Part shown: positions 8,864-20,316 of the stretch, one piece after another
How the letters are laid out: each line of letters begins with the position of its first letter
How positions within the stretch are numbered: position 1 is the stretch's first letter
Assembly: GCF_901933205.1 (NCBI RefSeq)
Contig: NC_044573.1
Coordinates: 32,237,493-32,301,492, forward strand
DNA length: 64,000 nucleotides
Direction of reading: 5' to 3'
From: Camarhynchus parvulus
Taxonomy: Eukaryota > Chordata > Aves > Passeriformes > Thraupidae
Position numbers and translations under genes: made by a program
Notes under the pieces: generated by a model
The model's database searches: none
Told to the model about the DNA's origin: nothing
The model's input: the letters and a program-made list of their open reading frames with translations, nothing else

Positions 8864-11800
8864 GTGAGCGCGGCGCCGCGGGAGGCGGGGGGTCCCGCCG
8901 CTGGGGCTGTCGGCCACCTGCGCTCCCCTCTGCCGGTGTCACCGCCGAGCGCTTTGCCGTTTATTTGTGTTCTCCCACTTCTTGGTCTCGTTCCCTTTTT
9001 CCATCCCCTCCTTCTGCTTCATGTGGAGCAGCGTGCCTCTGTCTCCGGAGGGCTGCCTGGCTTCAGGAGCATCTGTGATTGTCCTTCTAGCGTGCTTCTT
9101 TTCTCCCGTCTTTCACTATATTGACAGTGATTCTGTGCTATTTCCCGAGCAGTTTTTAAAATTTTTCTTTTTTTTTTTTTGGTGGTGGGGGTAAGTAAGG
9201 GTGGGAATATTACATCGGAGTTACTAGTCCCTTGCCCTTTTGCTGGCTTTGATCCCTACAGGAGGGATTTACAAATCGTCCTTAGACTAGGCAGCCCAAC
9301 TCAGCAGTGAGGTGTGTACGTATGGTCAGATGCCAGTGGTTTCTACTTCCATTGAGGGAGAAGCCCTTCTGTAGCTCCGGGTTCACATGAGGCATTGAAA
9401 TGCTGTGTGAGCCCAAAGGTCACTCAGTCAGGCTGTGGCAGACCACGGCATTGAACCCAGTTCTCGCAGGTGTCTTTAGGCAGAAGGATAACTTGGTGAT
9501 GCTTCTCTTATAGAGAAGTGCCAGATTTTTTTTTATTCCCAATAAGACTTGAAAATACTTGGAGCTGCTGGACTCTGAACGTTGGGTTGAATAATCCTGT
9601 GCTGAAAGAGGATGTTACATTGCTGACATTTTGATCTCACGTTTTAAGAGCTTACTCATTCTGAATACAGTTGGAAACCTGCTTTCTGCCTCTCTTGGGG
9701 TGTTTGGTACCTCCAAAGGCATGCTCTGAAATTCCTTGGTTTTGTTTTGTTTGGCTTTTTTTTTTTTTCCTTTTTGTTGTGCATATAAGATTAAGGCTAA
9801 CAGCCCTAAACGAGTGACCAGCAGCCCTTGGCTGACCTCATGCTACTAAAATAAGCATTGGGTTCCTCCATAGCAACCCTGTGAGCGTTGTATTGTGAAT
9901 GGTTCTGCAGCTCCTGGAATGTAGTACAATGCAATTTTGTTTGCCTTGTTGGGTCCAGGTACTATCAAATGATAATATTTACTCTTCCACTTCAAAGAGT
10001 TTTCATTAGTGGTTACAATAAAGAGGTATCATGGAAAAGAGCCGACTGCTGGGAGAGGGTCCCTGGTATTGCTGTTGTGTTGTACTCTCCATGATTTATT
10101 TATGTGCTCTTTGAGAGGGAGTTGGTGCTCTCATGAACAAAAGACTCAAGGGCTGGTTGTTACCTTGTCTCAAGAGCTGACTTAACTGAATTATTCATGA
10201 GCAGGGAAAGGTGGATCCACCAAAATTAATAGTAAATTTAACCATTAACACATGGTTGATTCACTTTAATGTGGCCCTGTACCAAAATCTTGTCAAATTT
10301 CAGGCTGTGAGATTTGACAGTAATTACCAGCTGTGGATATAGGTGGGAAATTACTGATACAGATATGGGAGCTATCAGAATAACTGAGATTAGGGGTGGA
10401 GGGGAGGATGAAGCTAACATCAGGGCATGGTGTTAAATAGAAATTGACTGATTTTAGTCACAAAAATGTTTGCAGAGGGTTCTTTTACTGCAATAGTGAT
10501 TGACATTCACCATCCTAGCCTTCCTGAGAGATTACCCTTGTGTTTCTGCTGCTACTTGTTCTGCTGTTCACTTAGTTTAGCTGGTGGTGTTGTACAGGCC
10601 AGTCTTGATTTAATCAGTAGCCTTTCAGCCCCCCTTACCTATGTTCTTTTTTGCTTCTTGTGCCTCCTTTCCAAACCTTCCACTTCTCTAGGAGTGCCCC
10701 TGACAGAAGTGCTGTCCAATCTGTGCATTTTAGGAGCAAGGGAGGAGGCACAAGTAAGGTCATCTCCATGGGCTTGGGTGACCCTCTGCCCTGTTTGCTA
10801 TGCTTGATAGTACTTATAGGCTCAGTCTTGTTGAGTTGTGAGCTGGCACACAGCTCCTTTCTGTGGTGGGTGCTGCTGGCTGTGACTGTTTGCAGAAGCA
10901 TCTCTTTCTCTCATCCTTTGTGGCTTGTGACTGCTAAGAACTTTCTGGGCTTGTGATTTTTGCCTTCAGCAGGTGCTGCCCAGCACAGTGGGCTGGGTGA
11001 TGTGGGACACAAACATCATGGCTGATGCCATTGACTTCTTTGGGTTGGGTACATTGTAGTGGTCTTAAAAGTTTGTTTTTCCTGATGTAATGGGGTAGCC
11101 TTATCAGTGTCTGCTTTGAGGAAAGCAAGGTGCCGGCATGGGCTCTGCTGTTTCAGTCAGGGCCTGTGAGCTGCCTCTGTGTGAGCCATAGTAACCCTCT
11201 GGGAGTCCCTTCTGAGGGTGAGGTGTACAGGGTTTCTCAAAAATGTGGCAACCTGTTTGTGTCTGGGGAAAACTGGCTTTGGTTTGGATTAAGACTGAAG
11301 TCTAACCACACTGTGTTAATGTAGCTGGCATTTTTTCAGGGTCCTGTGATGTCTGCTCTTGATTGCTGCTATGGAAATAGGGGCTTTTTGAGTGTGGAAT
11401 GGACCCTGCCACTTAATTCAAGTGGAAGAAGGAGCAGATCATATTCCTGATTCTGGGTATTCCCTCAGAACTTGCAAAGCATCCTACAACTCAAGACTCT
11501 GGTACCCATAGGACACAGCTAACTGGCGATATTCCTTTATTAGAACTATTAAATGAAGCTTTTAAAATGTCTCTCATCTTTTAGTCAGCCAGGTCTGACA
11601 TATTTTCTGTTGTTGCTGCTGAAGACAGCCTGGTATTATGGTATTATGAGTTCTATGGTATTATTAGTACAGTCTGTAGCACCTGTTTCCCATTTATGCT
11701 GTATTTAGAAATGCTCATCATCTGGGATAGTGTGTGTTGCAGGACAAGCAGAATATGAGAGTATCTGTGTTGTAATGTGTATCTAGTAGCAGATATTGGA

Positions 11801-14800
11801 ATCTGCAGTAACCTATCTAAATGTGAACCTACATTGATATTTCTGACAGTGTGCAGTCATGTAAAGATTTCTATATATCTGTCAAGTGTAAGAGTGTGCT
11901 TAATTGCTTCATAAACAGATCAGGCTTTATGCATGAAGCTATGTACAGAAGCTTTTCATTTGATTGAGAAAAAGCCACACTTAAACTAGAGCAAACTGCT
12001 TCTGATTAGGCCATTGTTAGTGTTGAGGTGTTTAGCTTTCCATTCTAAATAGAAACATTCCTAATACATCAACAGGATGGAAACTTTGTGGGTTTGGTTT
12101 TTTTTTTTGTGAGGCACAAAGGTGAAGAATATATAGTTATAGTTACATTAATTTATTTTAGCCATTTAAAATGCCAGGTTCCCTGCCAACAGCAAAAAGA
12201 ATAGTGCTAAAAGCTTATTGTTTCTTTTTCCTCCTCTTGTGGTACAGATGTGACTTAATGATGCTCAGCAATTACGTGCATAGGAGGGGTTATGTTTTAC
12301 GTGAATGAAATCTTATTGTAACCCCAAGCGAAGCAGGCCTGTGGGAATTGACTAGCACAGGTGTTTGATATAGTTGCACACTGCAGTTTATGACTGAGGG
12401 CATCTTGGAGTTTTTGGTGCCTGTTGTTTGTGGGGTTTATGTTGCATGATGATAAAGATTATCTCAAATTACTAATACAGTTTTTTTATGCTAAGCTTTT
12501 TCTTAGGCTGTATTTTAGAAGGGCATCAGACAAAGTTCTAGCATAGAAATTTATGGCATCATGCTCCCACATTTATAAAAATTTCTGCGAAATCAGTTTG
12601 CTTTGAATTCAAGCCTGTGATATCACCTGTCTTCAATGAGCACCTCACAGGCATCTAACAATTGAAGAGTTGCTATATTGATGTGTAACAAATGATAATG
12701 TGTGCTAATAATCCATGGAATGCTAATAAGAATGCTCACAAGCTGACAGTTATAAATTTCTTAGTATGTGGTTCCAACAATCTTGAATACAGCCTTTAAA
12801 CTGAGCTAATTTGGGTGTGTGGACATGAATTGCTGCCTGGGCATATTGCGGTTGGGTCAGGAAGTAAGGGTCTACTATAAATGAGCACTGATGTTGTTAG
12901 GTGGTTTATATTGTGGACTTCCCCTTACCTAAAAAGTCTGTGCTTCTGAGACTAAGAATTGGGTAAATTCTGAGCAGTCTTTTCCAACCCTCTGAGCACA
13001 AGAGGGAAGGAAAGAACTGGCATTCAGGGTACAGTTTTATTTTGGTTTTTTTGCCCATTTACTGGCACTATGTGATTTTTTTTCTTATGGATTGTTGAAT
13101 TAGTCTTCTCATTCAGTGGTCAAAGACTTGACTTGTAATTATTAATAATGAAGAAAGCCCTGAAGTTGATGTAATGAAAAATAGGTTTCTGTTAGCTGGT
13201 AGCTACTTTAGAAGCATTCCCAGTAGAGACAGGACAGTAATAAACCCTTCCTCAAAGCTTAGCAAGTGGCAGAATAATGGAATTTAATTTCTGTCCAGAC
13301 CTTTAATTTGTGAACAAGCACGGCCAGTCTGTATAGAGACTTAATTCAGTGTGCAAAAAAATTTCAGGCACCTAATCATTTCATCCCAACTCATTGTAAT
13401 GCAGATAGGATTATTGCATTAGAAATGTGATTTTAAATGGCCCGAGGCAGTAATTTGTCAGCATTTGGGAGGATTAACTCCATTAAAGTTTAGGCAACAA
13501 CAACCATTCTTTTGTGTTGCGTCACAGGTCACAATACCAAACATTTAGCATAACTCATCTGTGAATCTTCTTACAATTGTATGCTTCCTGGCAAGTTGGG
13601 AAGCCGAGCTACTTCACTTGCACTGGAATTACAGCTGCTTGCAGAGGTCTAGAGGAGGCAAATGGATATGCCTTTGCTGCTGATGAATTTGTGTAAGCCC
13701 TTTTCTAGGAGCAGCTGGAAGTCTTGCTGCTGCAATCCGCAGTGTCAACATGTGAAATAATATAACTATTTCTTTTGAGCTTGCAAATGTCTTTGAGGTA
13801 AGGGTGAAGATGCTGTGTGGTAAAGACTGCTCTTTAGGAAGCTGTCAAAGCCATTAGCTCTGCAGCTTTCTCTATGGGATGAAAAAGGCTTGTCATTACT
13901 AAGTGCATTGGAAATTAGAAACTGGCCTATGGTTGTTTCATGAATTGAAACTATAGTGTTTCCTATCAGAAAAGAAAACACTTCTAGACCACAGATAGAG
14001 CTCTTGAGGGAAGTATTGATGAAGTAAATCTCTAGGGAGGAGAATTTTTTTCTTTTTTTGTACAAAGACTTGGCTGTGCATCTGAAAACATTGTGTTCGG
14101 AAATACAGAGTCAATGCTGAGTCTTTAATTGGCCTCTTCAAACTGGGTGATAAAATGTCTTCAAGGTATTTTATGCATGTCATGAATGCTGCGCTGCTGT
14201 CCAAAATCACATTGTATCTTCAGATAGTCTTACATTTCCTTAGAAGTAAATTTGCGACATCCACAGAACTCTCATATAATAAGTGTAGGACTTTGGTGTG
14301 TAGCTTTGGAAGGGGGAAAGGAACAAAGATTGTCCATCTGAGTTCCCCAGACAGCGTTTGAAAAAATGTCACACATCACCAGTGTGGGCCATGGGCATGT
14401 AATGGGAGTCATGCCGGCATCAGCAGATTATTAGAACATTGCAGGGCTGAAAGACACGGTGGTTTTGCCACATCAGCAGCACAGAGCCTTTGACATCGTG
14501 TAATTGGGGTGCTTCCAAGCACTGAACCTGCAGCACCACAATAAACTTGACTGTCATGCTCTACATAATGATGTAGTCAGAACTGCAGCATTCTGTGACA
14601 TGAGGTCCGTGTGTCAAAAGCACGAGAGATGTTCTAAGTTAAATTGCTAGCTTACATCTTACTAGTGTCATCTGTGGCTTGAGAGGCACTGATGTTGTTA
14701 AAATGGAGGAAAACAGGCATACACCTTCCTTTCCTGCCCCTGAATAAATAATCCCTAGCCCACAGTATCTGTTGTTGAAGCTGCAATGCAAGAAGTATCC

Positions 14801-16124
14801 CAGTTGCAGAAAAGAAGATTGTTTATCAGGGGATTGTTACAAATTACAGCTTGCTTAATTCAAATAAAACACACAAAGTAGTATCCTAAGAGCAGAAAGT
14901 TTAGAAGAGCCCAACAACTTGTGTTGCCCATTTTTATTTTCAATTACTTTCTATGCAATCTTCCTACATTAAACCGGGTTTGGTTTTGTTCTTTTTTCTT
15001 TTTCATAACTATGACCCTAGTGAAGCTGTTAAGAATTGTGTTTGTCTCTGGCTTTGAAACCTGAGATATATAATCAGACTTGGTACAGACCAGATTTTTT
15101 TGTACAGTTATAATATCTTGTATAATCTACAACCAGGATATGAATCTGCTAATGCTTCTTTTTCCTCCACTCTCCTGCTCAGAAAATTTTACAGTGTAGG
15201 TTAATATTTTGATGAGAGTGTGTTTGAAGTTTCTTTAAGTAAAATTAGATCAACACAAGACAATTCATAGAGCAGGGGAGAATTGACTGGACTGTTTTGA
15301 ACTTGTCACAAAGGCTGAAACCCTCTGCAAGACACACCAGAATCTGAAAATTCTTTCCCTAGTATAACATGACTGTTTCTTCAGTCTGGATCTGAACCTT
15401 GTCAGTCTAGTGACTTGCATGAAATTGACATTAGGGAGGGCATTTGGGCTTCAGGAAAAGCGGTAGGATTTAATTTAGGCCACAGCTTCATGTATGATAT
15501 GGCTCTAACCAGGGAATACTTGTGTGCCTTCAAAGCAGCAGGCATGCTGCTCTGGCAGAGCAGGTCTAAGACATCCTGGCCCCTTGTGGGCTTCCCATGA
15601 GCCTTTCCTTTGTCCTCTCCATATGAAGGTCATAAGTTAGCATCACTGCAGGTCTCCTGTGTGAATACACAGTGATTGCTCCCTGCCTTAGTTCTTATAA
15701 AAATGATAGATAGTTCAAACACATTCAATAATGCCTCCTTCTAAACTCAGATCCTTTTGATCAAGGAGTGACTGGATGTGCTATTACAACAGCAGATGCA
15801 AGGAAACAGTGATCTCTGAGAAAGCTACTGATGAGAGCAGCACAATGCATCCAACCGTAGCCTCCATTGTAACTGGAGTACAGAATACAGGGATTACTTT
15901 ACAAAAGAGACAGTCAAACAAAATATGGTACTAGCTATACAAAAGAATCAGTCTTAAGGAATTGGTGTGTTCAATTGCAACTTGAATTTATTGCTGTGGT
16001 GTCAGAATTCAATTTATTTTATTTAAAATAATACTGCACAGTAAGGCTGTTAAAAACTACTTACTATTTCAGTATTGGTATACTTCTTAAAAATTATTTT
16101 TGTCTTCAACTGTGTTTATTTCAA
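8864..16124 (+). other. KIF26B intron 2, first part
   Basis: Non-coding sequence after the exon 2 donor. The first 100 bp are still GC-rich, then the sequence becomes AT-rich. T-rich tracts occur at about 9165-9180 and 9758-9770. No exon with paired splice sites and a KIF26B-like peptide is visible, and no transposon is clearly recognisable. The blocks at about 13300-13540 and 14380-14620 have the look of conserved regulatory sequence (see findings). Confidence 0.6.
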
Positions 16125-16129
16125 TTGTC

Positions 16130-16471
16130 TGTCATGGTTTAACCCCAGGCAGTTGCTTGCTGTCTCCCACACCAGGGGGATTGGGGAGAGAATGGGAAGG
16201 GTAAAAGCTGGAGAACTCATGGATTGAGATAAAGGGAGTTTAATAGGGAAAGCAAAAGCCATGCACACAAGCAAAACAGAATAAGGAATTAATTCACCAC
16301 TTCCTGTGGGCAGCCATCTCCAGGAGAGCAGGGCCCCATCACACCTAAGGGTGACTGGGGAAGACAAACACCATCACTCCACTTGTCTTCAGCACAAAAT
16401 GCTGTCCAAAACACTGCCCCGCACCAGCCACTGGGAAGAAAATTAACTCTACCCCAGCTGAAACCAGCACA
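16130..16471 (-). mobile_element. solo ERVL-type LTR with intact 5-bp target-site duplication
   Basis: A 342-bp element running TGTCATGGTTTAACCCC...AAACCAGCACA, flanked on both sides by TTGTC (16125-16129 and 16472-16476). The sequence matches a very common bird ERVL-type LTR. In the retroviral direction it lies on the minus strand: the TTTAAT at 16239-16244 reads ATTAAA there and fits the LTR polyadenylation signal. Compared with the remembered family it is short, and the missing part is the U3/TATA region between the 5' end and the conserved GTGATGGTGTTTGTCTTCCC block. No internal retroviral genes are present, so it is a solo LTR left by LTR-LTR recombination or a short non-autonomous form. 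Confidence 0.85.
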
Positions 16472-18965
16472 TTGTCATAAGGATCTTCTGTGTTCTGTTC
16501 AATCTGTATTATTAAATCACTTAGTGTGTGGTTGATCTTGAATTTTTTATATAAGACATTTTATTTTTTCTGGGAGGAAGGACTCAATTCGGAAGAAACT
16601 TCAGACTGGTTTTCTCTTGTCAGCTTTCGTCTGAAACTCTATTTGGTAGTAGTAATTGTGGGTTTAAAAATAGTAAACTGCCAGGGAATTTCTGCTCAGG
16701 AGACCTGAGCAAACCAATGGGATATTAAGCTGGATTTGGTTTGCAGTTCACCATGAAAACAAAAGCCTTTCCTCAGAAGGAGCTGGACACTTCTAGATAA
16801 AACATTTGTTAGTATAAAATTTTTGTATTGTGTGTTTTAGGTTGCTGTACCTCCCTATGAAAGGAAGAAGGGCTGAGTCTTCTCATTTTATTGTTCTCCA
16901 AATAAGAGAAATTAACTTACAGGCCACATGATATCTGCTTTGTTAGTGTCTGGTCAACGCTCTTATTCAATAGACTTGGTGATTTAGGAATAAAGTGTCA
17001 AATGTCTTTTACTAGAGTAAAGCAATTTTTCAAAAGTATTGCAAACCCAATTGATTGTGCATCTGGAAAACACTTTAAATTTCTTGCTGGTGGTATGTGT
17101 CAAAGGAACTGTGTATGCTGAATGTAGGATATCTGTATCCAGTGCAACATGACTGATGTAAAACATCCATCTAGCACTAGGAAAGCTAGCTTCCTCTTCT
17201 GTAGGAAAATTTTAAATTGGGAATACAGTCTGTGTTTTGGCTTCCAAATTGCCTTCAAGTGGAACTTGCTTTATATGCATTTGTTCCTTATAAATGTGTT
17301 TTGAGCTGTGGATTTCTTATGATCTATTAATAGCAAGCCTCTGCTCTATTTCCTTATGCTCCCTAAATCATATATAGTTTGACATGATCATTTACTTGCA
17401 CCTGAGTATTCACAACAGCTTCTCTATTCCATGGATTTGCACTGGAACAAAATTCTACTCACATGAATGTTTGGAGAAAAGCAAATGAAAGGAGACTTTG
17501 ATATCTACCACAGTAAATATTTTTTTTCCTGAAGAAAAAGTGAAATTTCACAGTGGTTTGGGGGTTTCAACTTTGTTCAGAACTGTCTGAGGAGACCTGC
17601 CTCAGGATGGAGTTAATTTCCCCCAAGCTGTGCATGTTTCATTCCCTCTTTCTCTGCCACCCTCAAAACTGACTAATGATGAATAAGGATTCAGGAATAC
17701 AAACCCTCAGTTTCTGTGGGCCTCTGTGTTGTCCTAGTGGGAATTTCCCATTCCTTTTATCACAGGTGTACTTGAAGATATGAGAGAGAGCCCTGCAGTG
17801 CTGAAGGAGGTGGTTGCTTGGAGCTCATTATTAAAAGCAGAGCAGAACTGGCCTCAGCATCTTTCTGTCCTGGCTCCTGTAAGTCATCTGGGCAAACTCC
17901 CATCTTACCAAAGCCAATCTTAGACTTCATTATGCTGAAGTTATTCAGGAGAGCATACTTCTGCCTGCTAACTGATTGTCTGGATGATTGCATGCTACTA
18001 TTTCAGTTGGAAAGTTTTATTTTTCTGTGCCTCTTGGCTAAATGAACCTCTGACCTGTTAAGTGCCAAATGCTGAAAGAATTACCCATTTACTCCATCCA
18101 CCTGATAGACTCAAGCAGAAGGCCTAGTGGGCAATAAGGCAGCCTTGGCTTTAAGCAGGTGCTGAACAGTGAGGATAGAAGTCATTACTCTTCATTTCTC
18201 TATTAGTTTCACTGCTCATCTAATAGTGATGGGCAAAGAAAAACATTAATATCCTATCCAGCAGCCAAATGCACCAAAGTGGGAGTGTGGCTTGTGTGTT
18301 TTCCTCTTTCCTAATGGTATCATTAAAATTTAACTAGTTCTCTAAATCATGTTAGTATTCCCAGGGTTAATATGCTGAGATTGCTGGCAGCATTCCCACA
18401 GGAAGAGTTAACAGTGGCTGAGGCTGTGTGGCTGGCATTTGTTGCTCAGAGGGAGGTGTTGGGACTGGAGAAGCCCTGGCACCAGAAAGGCACGATCAAG
18501 TCTTTGGTGACAGGGGCATTTACAATACACAAACATATTCTTTGCTATTTACCTCTCCCTTTCCACTCCCTCCTTGCTTTTCTCTCCTCATTAGCCCTAA
18601 ATCTGTCAGTTCATCTCATCTGCTGTTGGATTTCTAATGGAAATTCTTGACAATAAGCCTGCATATGTGTGAACCTAGCAGGAAGGCATATTGTATGTGC
18701 TGTATGATTTAAGAGATTGTTAGACCATAGATGGCTTTTACTGGAGGTCGAGGAGGCTAACCAAGTGGGAGATGCAATTAAAATGGTGTTTGTTAGAAAG
18801 GAAGAGCTAGCTGTCTGGGCAGACTGAACATGGGGAAATGATGGGTACCTGGAAGGCCATTAATGATGGCTTTGTAAGCAGCTCTGCAGCATGGGTGGTA
18901 AGCCTAAATCCAGAGCTGTACTTTTAGTATGCCTAATAAGACTTCTCTTTTTTTTTTTTCCTGTG

Positions 18966-18998
18966 TGTCAAATCCATTTCTGAATAATGGATTTGACA
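18966..18998. repeat. perfect 13-bp inverted repeat with 7-nt loop
   Basis: The left arm TGTCAAATCCATT (18966-18978) is the exact reverse complement of the right arm at 18986-18998, with loop TCTGAAT between them. A T-rich run lies directly upstream. It could fold as a DNA cruciform or RNA hairpin. The stem is shorter than a microRNA precursor. Confidence 0.9.
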
Positions 18999-20291
18999 AA
19001 AATTCTCTGGATTTTGGGTTAGATTTAGAGGTGGGTGAAAGAAATTATGGTGGGTAAGAGAAGAAACTGGCTTTTGGGAGCCTTCTCCATCACCTTGAAA
19101 ACAAGGCTCTGCAGGATTTTACAGAGTTGATCTTTGTAATGTCATGGATTTCAGTGCTCTGGCAAAGAGGCTGTTTGGTGAGAAATAAGAGATGGGGCAG
19201 GCAACTCATTGAAGTGCTTTCTCATTTTAAATGAACAGTTGGGATCTGCTTCTTGCTTAATTGTTACAGGTGTTTGATTACATCTCTCCCGTTCCCCCCA
19301 TTGAACTGTTCAACGTTTGGCTTCACAATAATTGTTAACAATTTTCAAAGTTGCAAGGAGTGGGATAGGCACTTAAGGCAGGTTGCCCAATAGATTTTGG
19401 TGTCCTAAAAGACATGAGCAGCTCTGAGTATAGAAAGGGCTCAAGGAGAAATATGAGAGGAAGAATACAAGGTGTGGAGATGGGAATGAAGTTGGTCCAG
19501 GCAGCAAAGCAACAGTGCTTGCATGGGACAGGTGGCATGCTGGGGAAGCAAGGAGGAATGGGTAAAAAAACCAGTGTTCTGTAAAAGCCTGAGCTCACTT
19601 TTAAGTCTTGCAGAAATTATGCATATGGAGGTTATGTTCTGTTCTTTCTTAAAAAAGCTATCACTAAAATTTGTCTCTCTGTTTTTCTTTCTTTCTTAAA
19701 ATAGAAACTAGCAAGCAACTGGAAGAGTAGAAAGCATTAACTCAAGGTTGTCTTTGGTTTAATGCACTTTGGTAGTTTTCATTCTGAAAGTTATTTTTTA
19801 TCCAAAGGCTAAGGTGCTGGTGTATTCTGTGATCTAAAGATGTGACTGGCTTTTCTTTCTTACATCTAATTGATTTGTTTCTGTTTTTACCAGTCACAAA
19901 GACGTCTATGTTCCATAATGTCAATTTGAGACGTGGTATGAAGTAGGAATTCAGTTCACTGCACTAGCAATTTTACCCAGCATAACAAATAAATGATGTA
20001 TGTTTTACTGCATCAGCAATAGGAATGAATTCAGTCTCGCTTTTCTTTTCCCTGTGCCTGCCTCTGAAGGAAAAAATGTTTGATTTCCAGATTAATTTGA
20101 ATTCTTATAGTGTTAAGCCTACTAATTCTGTAGTATTATTGTGCTGGACACTCTAAGGCATGATATTAAGTAGCAGTACTTGTTAATACTTTAAAAGCAG
20201 ACTAGAATAGACTTGAGGTGTGAGAGGACAGCTGAAGGTGAGGGGGGATATACATGAAGGCTGAATGCACTGTCACTGATGGCTCTAAATG

Positions 20292-20316
20292 AAGCACTTC
20301 AGAGATTGAAGTGCTT
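20292..20316. repeat. perfect 10-bp inverted repeat with 5-nt loop
   Basis: AAGCACTTCA at 20292-20301 pairs exactly with TGAAGTGCTT at 20307-20316 around the loop GAGAT. A repeat of this size is not rare by chance in 64 kb. Confidence 0.85.

Larger units (their letters stand above)
7960..8900. promoter_or_regulatory. CpG island spanning KIF26B exons 1-2
   Basis: Dense CpG and high GC content from just before exon 1, through the whole of intron 1 and exon 2, and ending soon after the exon 2 donor, where AT-rich intron begins. A strong GC-box-like string (GGGGGCGGGC) lies in intron 1 at about 8378-8387. CpG islands of this form normally mark the promoter of a developmentally regulated gene. 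Borders are judged by eye. Confidence 0.75.

Noticed and set aside
7855..8917. Long minus-strand open frames (335 and 247 codons) over KIF26B exons 1-2
   Set aside because: They are antisense to a clearly conserved coding exon in GC-rich DNA with few stop codons; the peptides are repetitive Pro/Glu/Gly or Arg/Ala/Gly and match no family.
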